A stretch of 59,200 nt of DNA, from positions 1 through 59,200 of the forward strand of contig JAJKFJ010022622.1 in assembly GCA_027382625.1 (NCBI GenBank). Direction: 5' to 3'. The notes beneath the pieces are model-generated. The model was not told the DNA's origin and did not search any database. It saw only the letters and a list, made by a program, of their open reading frames with translations. The stretch's first letter is position 1; each line of letters begins with the position of its first letter. This document shows positions 45,770 through 57,709 of the stretch, one piece after another. The DNA comes from Tetmemena sp. SeJ-2015. Taxonomy: Eukaryota; Ciliophora; Spirotrichea; Sporadotrichida; Oxytrichidae. The translations under genes were made by a program, and so were the position numbers.

Positions 45770-46307
45770 TAAAGTGAAATACGATTAGTTGATTGCAAAA
45801 ATTCATACAGAACAAATTGAATTTTAATATAAGTAAATGCAACTGAATATATTTTGCTTTCCCCTTGCTTAGGTTTTTCCTCTATTCCTTTTTGAGATTG
45901 AAGTAGTTTTATTTATTTCTGAATTTTCTGAACTCAGTTTTAACTTGCCCTCCAGCCTACGTTTTGCTCTTAAGTTCTTTAACAGTAAATGTTTGAATAT
46001 CTTACAAAAGTATTAAGGTGCGAGGATTACCTCGTTGCTGTCTATGTATACTTGGCAATTTGGTAACGCTAGAAATAAAAAAGCCTTTTGTAATTGAAGA
46101 ATTCTAACTTGCCATCTACTTCAACCAAAAATACAGATAAATGAAAAGATTTATAGGTTACATAGTGTAAATGATGGCTAAACTTAGAATTTATATCAAT
46201 AATAGGATAGTTAGCTTCAAGGTTTACTTACCTCTAAGGTTTTCAGATGTTGTTTATCAGAAACAGAAGTGATGAGAGAAGGGCTTGAGAATTCCCTCCT
46301 CTGCCAT
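45770..46307 (-). pseudogene. Paralog of the 29.3-kb spliced gene
   Basis: ATG complementary to 46305-46307: MAEEGILKPFSHHFCF, then a GTAAGTAAACCTTGAAG donor region like that of the 29.8-kb gene, and a later segment EVDGKLEFFNYKRL parallel to AELELFDSCK. It ends beside the same motif (TGCAATCAACTAATCGTATT). More diverged and probably decayed. Confidence 0.38.
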
Positions 46308-47427
46308 TGTTCATTTGTAATAATTAATTTAAATTCTAATTATATTCCTTTTTAATATATTATGGTTGTGGCCCCCTTCATCATATTTTAACTAACTTGA
46401 TTTTTTTTATTTTTTGTGAAAATTTTAACTTATTCAACCCCAAAAATTAAAATTTGTTTTTAATAAAAAAAAGATTTTGGAATAAAATAACTTAAAAAAA
46501 ATATTTTTTAATGAATGTTTTTTTGAAATTCAAATTTTAAGAAAAATAAGGAAAACATCCTCGCAATTTCTGAACTGCTTAAATCGGCTAAGATTCAAAT
46601 TTGTAAGATCAAGATGCTTAAGCAAGCTTTAACAAATATTAAATCCAGTCAATACTTTATAAATTATTAATTAATTATATATTTTGGGAAAGTATTGCTA
46701 ATGAAACTTAAATTTTGAGAACATATTAGACTAGTTTTGTTCTTCCTCTTAGCAGTTGCAATTAAACTCAGAATTATTTTTTAATAGGGCTTTAGCCTAA
46801 AATTTTAATGATTAATTACAATAAACAATAAAAAATATGATTTAACTAATATCACTGAAATAATTTAAATTGCAAATAATTAGCCTATTTTCATTTTAAT
46901 AGGATTTAAAATTAATTAATTAGTTTGCTTTATAGGCTCTTAAAAAATTTCTTACATTAAAAGAGCATATTGCTCTTTAAGATCGAAATAGAACTGGATT
47001 GCGTATCATACATAGGTATTTTTCCTCTTTCGTTATATTTATCAACGATAATGAATTAAAAAATAAATTGTTGATTAATTAAAAATTTTACCATTGATAT
47101 TTTTATCTATTATTTGAGAGATTTTATTTGCTATTGCTTTCCTCTGATTAGATAAAGAGAGCACTATTTAACCAAAAAGACTTAGCAAGCAAAGCAGCGA
47201 AAGAGTTTTGTAATACGATCTGAAAAGGGCAAGCAACGACAAATATTTCAAGAACTAATTAAGCCTAGAAATGCATTAAAATAAAGTTTAGAATAAGTAG
47301 AGCCTTCTGAGCTCATAACTATAAACTGTGTAATCGACAATTATGATATGATGCTAACTAAAAGCTTTCTTAAGGATATAAGTTGCAACTTTACTCTATA
47401 ATCTTTACTTTTCAATTACTCAGAGTT
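46308..47427. other. Very AT-rich region
   Basis: Long A/T runs and no supported gene. Confidence 0.5.
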
Positions 47428-47898
47428 ATGAAAGATGACTAATTGTCACACTTATTGATAGATTTAGGAAGAAAAACAAACTATGCTAGGAGCTTTTACA
47501 AGCTGCTATTTGAGCAAAATAATTTCAAGATTTTTTAAAATAGATCGAGTAACTCCAATCGATGAGCTAAATAGATGAGTCTAATATCACTCAGCTAACC
47601 CCTTTCTTCAGACATCCATAATTATAAAAGAATTATCCAAAAACCTTGAATGGAGATAGTTCTTGAGACACTACAATAAATATGAGAATTATACCCTCTA
47701 CTTGAAAAGGCAGAATATGAATGATGTAGACTTTGCTGATAAAGCAGGTCAGAATATATTCTTCAGAGCAGGTTGGGTGGAATGAACCAATGGCATTTAC
47801 GACTTTGAACTCACTGCTTCTTTAACAAGAGTTTTTATCAGCATTTTAGGAAATATAGGTTCTTAGTCCGCTAATACAGGATCTTTAAAAAATAAATG
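47428..47898 (+). CDS. Coding-like frames, unknown
   Basis: ATG 47428 MKDDQLSHLLIDLGRKTNYA, then after a shift ELSKNLEWRQFLRHYNKYE and FADKAGQNIFFRAGWVE, a TGA, and TNGIYDFELTASLTRVF in the same frame. No domain recognised. Confidence 0.33.
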
Positions 47899-48265
47899 AG
47901 TGTGTTTTAAGATTAGAAAGTAGCACTTAGAAGAATCTCTAAAAGATGTTCAAAAAAACGTTCAATAGTAGAAGGTTTCTACGGTCTCTAAAAGCTCTGA
48001 GCATTAAATGATTCTTGCTTTCATCATAGTTGAGAATTTAATGAAAAAGAAAAAGAGAAATAAAATTAAATTTAAAAATAATTTTTTAAATCTTTGGCAA
48101 TTAAAGTGTGAGTTTTTGGGTTGAGATTATTACCGTTCGATTTATCATTAACATATTTCTTTTTTCAGAGTTTGCAGTATCCATATATCCTTGCAGAGCC
48201 CCTATCGTAATAGCAGCAAATCAAAATCATATTAAAATTCAATAAGCTATCGAGCAAGCTCCATA

Positions 48266-48769
48266 TTGAGCTACCTAGCTTGCATTTTAATAGCCAAAAT
48301 TTTACTATTCTTCATTTATTATTTTATATTTTTGCTATATCGAAGACGAGTAAGATATATGCAGAATTCTGAAGGGTATCTTTTCCGTAATGAAATAGAT
48401 GAAAATGTTTTTATTTCGCTTAAAGCTCCTTCTGCACCAAGATATCCATTATTCTTTTCTCAAGTATGCCAAGTTTTGAATCTTCAATACAAACCCGGTT
48501 AAAGCACGGAGCTTAAGTGTATGACAATGAATGAAGCAAAATGTTGTTGCAGTTTAAGATGCGAAAAATAGTGCATTCATCTCATAATCTTACGTTTTAA
48601 TTCCTATAATATAAATTGCGGCAATGAACTTTAAAAAATAGGCTTCGGAAAACTGTAGCGTCTCTATGAAAATTCTTTTGAGTAATTATATCTCAGCCGA
48701 TTTTGTAACTGCAAAAGGTTAGTGAATTATGGAAATGGATCTTTGACTTTAAAGTAAGGAGGCCTTTGA
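48266..48769 (+). CDS. Open frame of 167 codons with N-terminal membrane-like segment
   Basis: Open from ~48266 to TGA 48767-48769 with several Gln codons. The first ~30 residues are strongly hydrophobic (ILIAKILLFFIYYFIFLL) followed by RRR, as in a membrane anchor. Cys-rich middle (CCCSLRCEKQC). No ATG at the start of the frame, so a 5' exon is likely. Family unknown; the open frame could be partly chance. Confidence 0.33.
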
Positions 48770-49199
48770 AGATAATTTAGAAATCTTAGAGAAGGTATCA
48801 TACATTCAATATCTTATCCTGCAAAGGGAAACTAGGATATGATCTAAAATTTAAGAGTGGTATTTTTATATTATTAATTAAAAAGGAGACGCTTTAGTAA
48901 TGAAATGGAGATTGCCACTCAAGCCTATCAAACAATAAATTGCTCAATGCTATGGTATGATAAAAATATTCTGCTTTTAACAATTCAATTAGAAAGTAAG
49001 AAAATTTAACTATAACTATTTTTTTCTTACAAGATAGCTTAAATTAATTGTATAACACCAATAAGGGGTAAATATAGTTCTCGCAAGATGCAAAAAATAA
49101 TTAACATAATTCTATATTCAAAGGTAGGCATTATTGAGATTTAGACAAAAGTTTCTTCTCTTAAAGTTCAAATTTGTTAAAACTTCGAAAGATTATACT
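48770..49199. other. AT-rich region
   Basis: No gene supported. Confidence 0.4.
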
Positions 49200-50070
49200 T
49201 TAATAATTAATCATTAATCTCAACAAGTTTATTTTTATTTATTACTCAACGATTTCTAGCAACAAGAGAGATTAATAAAACAAAGTAGAAAAACTAAGGG
49301 TTATTGTTAGGTTTCCTTCTTAATGTGGAGATTTGTTATTCTTGGAGGTCTCCTTTAGTCCTAAAGTTCATGCTTCTCTCGCATCATCAAGAGCTGTTAT
49401 TCCTTTTCCAGGATCTGCCACTTCACTTCCGAGCACTGCTTTCTGGATGTACTTCAACTTTTTTAGTATATTCTAAAGCTATAACTTTTAGATTTACTTC
49501 TTCTCTAACTGCTCCTTTTAAAGACTTTCCTTCTCCTATTTTCTTTAAGTGGGCGTCTTAAGTATTTCCTCTAGCTTATTGAAGAGAAAATAGGCAAAGT
49601 TGATTGAGGAAGTATTGAGATACTAAACTGATCTATTACGAAATGAAACCTTATTTTTCAGATTCTCTTTGGGATCTATGTTGGAATTGTAAAGTGAGCT
49701 TTTCATGATAAAAGAGATATAGTGTTAGCCTGCTTGAATTCCCTTTACTTTAAGATCCTCTACCTTTGACTTAACGAATATTCATGATCTATAGTATTCT
49801 CTCCTTCTATCATTAACTTGCAATGTTCTTCTCCTCCATTTGTTCCAGTTCCTTACTCTAGACCTGCTCCTTTATTTCCAAAGAAGTAAATATTACGCTT
49901 AATATCATACTCTCGAATTCCATTTTTCTATTAAAAAACAGTAGAAGCTGTCTCTCCTCCTTCATACATAGATGCTTCATTATGCTCTACTCATTCTCAT
50001 ACTTCAAGGAGTGATCTTTACTCATTTTCAGTTGGTGGAGGCCAGTAAGAATTCCAAAGATTTCATCCAT
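49200..50070 (-). CDS. Gene with Gln/Lys-rich segment, unknown (frame breaks)
   Basis: ATG complementary to 50068-50070 (MDEIFGILTGLHQLKMSK). It shifts near 49985 to EASMYEGGETASTVFQQ, IYFFGNKGAGLEQGTGTNG and CKLMIEGENTIDHEYSL, then shifts near 49755 to QAGQHYISFIMKSS and FAYFLFNKLEEILKTPTQRK. It continues through a KEQLEKKQIQKLQLQ stretch to VLGSEVADPGKGITALDD. A TGA follows EA near 49365, and the same frame goes on. Several dozen TAA/TAG-as-Gln codons support ciliate coding. Family not recognised. Confidence 0.45.
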
Positions 50071-52083
50071 AATTTAAAATATTCTCGAATATAATTATTA
50101 AATAAAGGTTTCTTTAAGATCAGCTGTTTAAGGATTCTATGTTCCTTTATGTTTCATTTTACCTATAGTTATGCTTCATCGATTAGCTATCGTAGTCTTT
50201 TAACTTAGAGCTCTTAAGCCTCATGCTCTCTTTAAAAATGATTTTATTTTTATAAAGCTGAAACTGCTACGCCTTTTGAAACTTAATCGATAAAATAAAA
50301 TTGTGATCTTCATATTATTTTATAATGTAGATGAATAGAAAAAGGCATCTTGGATTAGACATTCTGACTAAGACGAGTTTTTAACTCTCTGTGGTTCATA
50401 GCTTTAGCATTCAAGAGTTTCTGAGACTTAATATTGCTTTGAAATTTACTAAATCTTCTATTTATATTCTGATGCAAGAATTGGATACATCTTGGAGATT
50501 TGATGATAACCCTCGAGCTATTGCAAAGGATTTTAAAATATTAAGATTTTCCAGTGGTAGATAAAGGCAATCACTCAAGCAATTTAAAAGCTGGGTGAAT
50601 TTAACTCACTTTTGACTATAATGAAGAAGATGAAGGGAATTTCTCTAATATACTACTTGTAGATGCACTTACTTCATTTAATTATAGGTTGAATACGAAT
50701 GCTTGTAGAGGGCAAAAATTTTAATAAATAATCAGTTTAAATAATAGGCAAAATTTAAAAAAATGAAGTTGGAAAGTGGATTGAAACAATTTGAAAATAC
50801 TCTATGTCAAATTTACTGCCTCTTATCTTTAAAACTCCTCTTTTATTGAGTACTCGATAATACTTTTCAACACTGAATAGGCAATAAGTAAAATAGGGGG
50901 GAAATAAATTATTCTTGCAATTTATAAATTTAGATAAGAGTGGAGGAAGGCAGCTAACAAATTTAAAATTTTTCAAGGAATGATCAAATGCAGCCAAAAT
51001 ATTGCAATTGAGTGTAAAAAGAATATTAAATATCTTTTAAGTGAAAATTAACTGCCACTAATATGGATAATTAAAGAAGAGAAGACTAAGAAAGACTTGA
51101 GTAAATTATTCATCAAACTATTTAAAATTAACAGCCAATTATATTATTTAACCAATTTATTTTACTATTAAACTAATCACTTATCAATTAAGAAAACACT
51201 TTGATCTTATTTCTAAATCGATTTACTTCACTTATTTCACTTTCGCCCTAATATGATAGATATAAAGAAAAGAAGACTAAGAAGGACTTAGTAAATTATA
51301 CAAAACTTTTAATTTCCTGCTTATTTTGAGTCCAAAAAAACACAAAAATTTTAAGTGTGAAAGAAACTCTAGTAATTTTAAGACACAGTTTTTAAGGTTA
51401 GGTATCGATCTTCTTAATGACCTCGGCTCTCTGCTGATCCATTTCCTAAAGTCTATGAAGGACCTTCCTCTTTAATTATTAAAATTAGATTACTAAAATA
51501 TCACTTGCCTAAAAAAGTAATATCTATAAACTCAATCTCATTACTTTGCTCTTGTTTTTAACCAAATTACATCAATTAAACTCGGATTCTAGTTTTGGCC
51601 TAATACATTAAATAACGAAAAAGGAAGTTTCTACTTTCAAAAATTGTATAATGACTAAATTAAAAAAAATTATTCTGATAGTCTATTAAGTCTTAAGACA
51701 ATAGAGAATTCTCTTGGGCCTTCGTGCCGGTTGAATAAGATCTAAATTGCATACATTATCAGTCCTTCTTATACTATTTACCATCCCCTACACCTCAATA
51801 GTACTGAAGGTGTTATAGCCAGTCATTGAATTCAAGCTTGAGGACTTGTACTGTTTGTTTGACGAAGAGCGCAGTAAAATCTTTGATATTTTTAATACCT
51901 AATAAATATTAGTAAATTATTGCATCTTAGCTCATAAATTTCTATTTTTGTTTCAGATTCGGAGATATAGTAGCTGTAGTAAAAAATGCATTCTAAATTT
52001 TTTATTAAATTACAAATCTTTGATAAAGATACTTTCAGATATAGGATGATGGTCGCTTAATCTTAAACTCATATTATACTGAT
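50071..52083. other. AT-rich region with isolated short frames
   Basis: A 50-codon ATG frame near 50473 (MQELDTSWRFDDNPRAIA) and an 80-codon minus frame at 50755-50997 are the only candidates. Neither has a recognisable domain. Confidence 0.35.
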
Positions 52084-52975
52084 GAAATCTAAGAGTGATA
52101 AATTTTAATGAGAAAGGAAGCAAGCGCTCTATTAAATTTTAAGCTGGATAATTCATAATGGCCATAAAGCAATTCGACAAAGATGCAACAGCATTGTCTT
52201 GTGTCTCAAATGATTAGCATCCAATTCTTGAATTACTTCGGCTAGGATTATTCCAATCATCAAAATTATATATTATTTTAATTCTACCTTAATCTGCCAA
52301 GAGAACTTTTAAGTAACTTTTGAGGATGAGCTTGATGTCAATCTAGCTGGATGTCACTACATCTTAAGCAAGTTACACTTAAATTGAAAAGTTGCTAGAT
52401 TTAAGGTTGTTTCTCACCAGAAAGATATCACTTATAATATAATTTAAGGAGGCAATATTAAATGTATTAAGAGCGATAATGCACAGCATCCAGTAAACAA
52501 ATAGTGAAGCAAGTTGACAATAAAACAAAAATACTTGAGGCTTTGCTCTCAACGAGTTAGAAGTTATGTAGTTACAATGGCCTAACATCTTAATACTTCA
52601 CTCATTAATATCCTTATAGTTATTCAAACTATGAATAGCTTCACCAATTTATCTTTTATCGAACAACATTGGCATGACTATCAGTACTTTCCTGACTAAA
52701 GGATAAGAGAGTTCGGTTATGTGTATTCAAAGCAGCTAACAAAACTAAACTCCAGAGTTTGTTATACCAAGTTATGTGAGTTAAATTGATGATAAGTTTG
52801 CTCAGATGAAATTCAGCGAAGTGAAAAGATACCATATATGAACGAAGTAGGCGTACTCACTCAAAATTTAAGATAAAGAAAGTTATCTATAAGCTACCCT
52901 CTATCATTTATATAATTGTTACTTAAGATGTGTATTGCAATAAAAAAACATACTAAAAGCTTTTCTAGTTGCCAT
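52084..52975 (+). pseudogene. Degenerate protein kinase-like region
   Basis: One frame reads FQAGQFIMAIKQFDKD (resembling the VAIK lysine segment, ATG at 52158), HPILELLRLGLFQSSKLYII and LPQSAKRTFKQLL, as in a kinase N-lobe. A second frame gives VVSHQKDITYNIIQ and GGNIKCIKSDNA, resembling the HRD...N and DFG region with key residues changed. A third segment (FIEQHWHDYQYFPDQRIRE) follows. TGA codons interrupt. The similarity is weak and the AT-rich frames overlap, so the call is tentative. Confidence 0.3.
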
Positions 52976-54180
52976 ATCCCATTTGAAGCTATAAATTTTA
53001 TTTAAAGTTATTAACAAAACATATATATTCAATAGCAAATAAAGAGATGATAATTTCAATTAGTTATTTATTGTCTAGTTCTTTTTTAATTTGATAAAAG
53101 TTTGTTCTTCCTTCATTATTTTAGATGCTATTAAAAATTATAATTAATGAAAATCAGAAATTTCATAATACTTTTTACATTTTATGTGACTGCTCAAGCT
53201 CGCTCTTCTTTGAGTGAGGTTTATGATTTCCTCAAAGGATAGAAATATCTAAAAATTTAACTCTCTATAAAATTTATAAAAATTAAACTTAATTGTAGCC
53301 TGTCTTGTGATTTAGTAGTATTATTAAATTAAATTTTATTCCGATCAAGTTTTGAGCAAAACAGACTTCGCAATAGTTATACTCATCCTCATTTGAATTG
53401 TTGTAGCGCTAACTATCACTCTCACAAACTTTTTAGAGGGCAAGTAATTGAACTTGAAATGATACAAAAGGAGGATCTGTCTAGTTGTTATTAACTATAA
53501 TCCTCTCGCTTTTATGCAGGTGTTGAAGGTACTTTGAAGTGTTTAAAAATACCTTCTACAAGATATTGTCGATTGAGTACTAAAATTCAAAGACAACTAT
53601 TGCAGAATTAGAATTGTGGAACTAAACTACCACTTTTTGGGTGAAGGCAGAAGCTGAAAGATACATTCAGGTAAGATTTAGCTATATTTGCTTATTTCAT
53701 TGTAGTCAATCTGAGACAGTCCGAAGGTCATTCATTAAAAATGAAGAAGTTTCCCTTGAACTAATTATCATTTATTGCGATTTGGTTTAATTTTTTCTAT
53801 TCGCAATCTTATAGAACTTCCGAATCCTTTAAAGATCTGAGCTAAGAGTTGATAAATGCTTTATTAGGAAAGCCATTTATAATTCATAATTAATTAAATA
53901 TATGTTTGATATATAAATTCAATATTTGACTATATCAACTTAGCAACTAATTCTGACAACGAATTGCTCAACAAGTTGTTCAAAACCATAGAGAGCCATA
54001 TATAATAACTGAAAACGGTACATAGAGACGCAATTACAGCTCCGATTCTCATCTTGACTAGAGTTTAATCATAAAATTCGCCAATCAATGGAGATCCTAT
54101 TCGAAAAAGGAAAGAAGTAACTCTGGAGGGAATTGCTTGTTTAGCATGAAATTCATGATACATGATGATGATAATAATTA
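52976..54180. other. AT-rich region
   Basis: No gene supported. Confidence 0.4.
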
Positions 54181-54556
54181 TTAAAATAAAATAAGTGAAT
54201 TGGATCGTGGGTTGTAGAAATAAGATTAATCTTAATTAAAAGGCGAAAAACATCATCTAGAAGAAAATTGTCAGACATTAAAGAAAAAGTGGGGGGGTGA
54301 GATTATAATATTATTAAATAGCAAAAGATAAGATTTTAATTAAATAATGAGACCCCATTGGTTTATCACAGATCTATTTAGAGTAATCTAATTAAACATT
54401 AGATTTTTAATTTTATCTCTAAGCATTATATTAAACACTAATCAATATTAGTTTTAATCTCAAATATCCAATCATTTATCTCTAATCATTAAATTTTCAA
54501 TAACGTTTCTAATTTATTTCTACAACCCACGATACAATTAACTTATTTGATTTTAA
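54181..54556. mobile_element. TTAA-flanked MITE, copy 2
   Basis: TTAA at 54181-54184 and 54553-54556. Inverted repeats of about 45 bp begin TTAAAATAAAATAAGTGAAT (left) and read GGATCGTGGGTTGTAGAAAT further in, matched by the right end. The interior is homologous to 25901-26297 in reverse orientation. No ORF. Confidence 0.8.
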
Positions 54557-55786
54557 TAATGGAGGTGAATTTCAGGATAAATTATTACTGTTATATATTT
54601 CAAAAATCTATAACGATTCAACTGTATTTCATAGCCATTTTTAATTATCAAAAGGTCAAGCTGCTGCTTTCAAAATTAAAGCTCATTATGCCAAGAATGT
54701 AAAGCCAATCTCTTTCTTATTTCTGAAGTCCTCATAAAGTTGCAAAACTGTTTATTAGTCTTTCTAAGAACTCATCTAAGTTGGGGAAATGGACTAAATG
54801 GTTCTCTCTTTTCAAGCTTTACACCAGGACAATGTTATTGGCCAAGCCATTTCTATCTATCTGTTTTGATCTTATATCTATATAAGATATAAAGCCTCTC
54901 GACTTTCCTTGAGGACTTTGTTATTGAAGATTAATACCTTAACAAATTAGAGAACTGATATTCTATTCTCTATCGAAAGGAGTTTCTTAAAGGACTGTTA
55001 GCTTTCGTGAGAGTGTCTCCAGAATGGTTTTGAGGATCCTGGTGTTTTATTCTTTCATCTCTTCTTCTTATGAAATTGATAAGTTCTAATAATTTTATTT
55101 GCAAGTCTTGATTTAAAAGATTTTAAAGTTTTATTCATTTCAGATGAGGGTGGATTTGAACTAAGTTTCTTACTGCCTCATTAAAGCCGTATTAAAAGTT
55201 TCATTAGCTTTCAAGTCCAATTAGCCGATTAAATCACTCTTTAAACTTTCCTATTCTAGCGAGACTGTTTTAAATTGACTGTAGCTAGATAAGTCTGAGT
55301 CTTTGTGTGCAGCCTCCCTCCTTACCGTAGTCTTATTCCTCTTTGATCCTCTTGCTTTTAGCACAAGTCCAGCAGTATTTGATCTTGCCAAGCTAGCACA
55401 CTTTCATACCAATCGATATCTCTGAGTCTCCTTTTGCTTTGCTGCTTTTTAATCTCACATTGTTTCATACTAAATTTATTTGACATCAGTAAAGCAATAA
55501 TTATGCTCTCATATTTAGCTTTGGCAATGCAATTCCTCCCTTTTCAACCTTTCTCAATAAACTCCTCTAAAATCAAACCTATTTTAGTTATAATTCTTTT
55601 TATCTTAATAGAATTTATTTTAAAATCACACTACTTCCAATCCTGCTTATATAATTTTGTTTGATATATTGAAAGACTAGAAAGGGATCCCAGTCCTTGT
55701 TAATATATATTTTTGCTGGATATTTTGAAATTATATTTCATTATAAATATATTTCTCACATTTTCAAGCTAGTCTATATTTAAAAT
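54557..55786. other. AT-rich region
   Basis: No gene supported. Confidence 0.4.
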
Positions 55787-56069
55787 ATGACTACCACCGG
55801 TAAGAATATAGAAATTGAGCGGCTTGACCTCAATTAAGAGCCAGGGAGTTTGAGATCAGCCTTATCATACATGCACACCTCAGCTATCAACCTTGTTGTC
55901 TCTTGATTCTCCTTCGTACACATTAGCCTGTGCCTACTATGAGGATGTCACAGAGCTGATAGAGAAGCAGTGTTATGGAAGGGATGGTTAGAAGAAGAGT
56001 GATTCAGTGGTGACTTTGAAGGTGGGGGTGGATGAAGTCCTAAATGGGGTTCGAACCCATTCCTGCTGA
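55787..56069 (+). CDS. Small gene, unknown, one frame break
   Basis: ATG 55787 (MTTTGKNIEIERLDLNQEPG ... LSYMHTSAINLVVS), then after a shift near 55905 YYEDVTELIEKQCYGRDG and VTLKVGVDEVLNGVRTHSC, TGA 56067-56069. GC-richer than flanks. The protein looks like a small folded domain; no family recognised. The segment GGGTTCGAACCC inside it resembles a tRNA T-arm but is explained by coding. Confidence 0.45.
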
Positions 56070-57341
56070 CACTACTTCCCGGCAGACCATGAGGCACACC
56101 TTTCTCTCAAAAATTAGTGACTGCTTTGACAATGTGCACGAAGGAGAATTTCGAAAGACAACAAGATAGATGGTTGGGGTTTTTTCGCTAAACCCCATTT
56201 TTTTATTCCCCCTTTAACCCGGTGATCAGATGGTCAGATCCCAAACTTTTTTTTATCTTGCTGGTGGACAAATAGTCAGGCTTATAATATATCCTATTTT
56301 AAAATAAGAGAAATATATATATAGAATGAATACGAATGCAGAATCGGAGGTAAGAGATATTTTAGATAAATTCAATAGTAGACTGTGACTGAAGACCTGA
56401 TGTTCAGATGGTTAACGCCTAGATGAGTCAATTTTTACTCCTAAGTTCGAAACCCACGGGTTTAAAACCCTTTTTTAAATTTTTTTTGGGCCAATATTTT
56501 TAATAAAAGTAGAATAAAAACAATAGCAAAATAAAAATATTTGAAAAATTTTTAAATTAGTTTTTTTAAAAAAAATGAAAAAAATTTTAAATTAGGGAAG
56601 AATATTTTGAAAAGAGGAAAATTTTAAAAATAAATAAAAAATTTTTAAAAAAAAATTTCAAAGTTGATAAGTTTTTTTTAAAATTTTGGAAAAAAGATAA
56701 AGGAAGTTTTTTAAATTTAGAAATGTTTTATTAATTAAACCATCAGATCTTTTATACATCTCTTTTTAACAATCTCTCTAATCCCTTCATATTCTACCTA
56801 TATTTAACGTAAATAAAATTTTTTAAACATCTAGTTTAAATTTTTAATAGAACGAACTTCTTTTATTCTTCACTAAAACTCGAAGTTTAAGCTTTTTATC
56901 GATGTATAATTATACTTCCATCAGCACATTTTTATTTTCCATGTTAACTTTGAACTTCAAGCTCTCCAAAGGAAAGAAGGGAGAGTTCTCAGAGTCATTC
57001 AAGCGTGATCCATACCTCTGATTTTATAGCTGCTGTCTTCGTCTCTTATCTTGCCCCTTGAGATTTGATTTACTAGGCTCTCTTTTATATTAGATTTATA
57101 TGTGAAGTTTTAGATATACTAAAATAACCCCACAAATTCTATTTAATCATCTGACTTCGAAGAGTGGGTTAATTTTTAAAAGCATCTCTAAAATTCAACG
57201 TGAAAATATTTGCATGATAGGCAATTAATTTCTCACGAAGACTCTAAACAAAGTTTCAAACATGAAGACAGCCTCCTATAAATATTTGTAGGTTCTTCTT
57301 CTACAATTAAGAGAATATTTATTTGGTGTCCAAGGAGCCCA
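56070..57341. other. Intergenic, with low-complexity A/T tract at 56461-56720
   Basis: Long runs of A and T between 56461 and 56720. A stretch at 56393-56452 (CAGATGGTTAACGCC and AGTTCGAAACC) resembles Pol III box A and box B spacing but does not fold as a tRNA. Confidence 0.4.
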
Positions 57342-57709
57342 ATGACTACCATTACTGAATAACAGAAGGCGTTAGCGCAAGAGATTCATGAAACTCAAAG
57401 AGAGGTAGTTACCATCATTATCTTAGAATCTTAATTTTATATTTCAGATCCGAAGATTTTAATTTTAAAGTTGTTGAGGATTTGAGGCTTAATATGGTTA
57501 TTATAAATAATAAAAATATAGCTCTTGAAACTCATAGGGCATCCAATGCACTGCCGATTGTCTTAGAAGGCCTTTGGCCTATATTCCTTTATCCAACAAT
57601 ATATTATAGGAAACTAGCATATTATATTGGTAAATTTAAATTGAAAATTACAGGTAATGTAATCAAAGGAGAAGGAGTATTAGAAGTTAAAACATTTTCA
57701 ATAAGATGA
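57342..57709 (+). CDS. Small spliced gene, unknown
   Basis: Exon 1 57342-57404 (MTTITEQQKALAQEIHETQ..), candidate intron 57405-57447 (GTAGTT...TTTCAG, 43 nt), then FNFKVVEDLRLNMVIINN, LPIVLEGLWPIFLYPTIYY and GNVIKGEGVLEVKTFSIR to TGA 57707-57709. The joined phase is off by one, so the acceptor or one base is uncertain. A hydrophobic stretch (WPIFLYPTIYY) may be a membrane or core strand. Confidence 0.45.

Noticed and set aside
56035..56100. tRNA-like T-arm (GGGTTCGAACCC) on the minus strand
   Set aside because: No matching acceptor stem or D-arm can be formed, and the stretch is part of a coding frame on the + strand (55787-56069).
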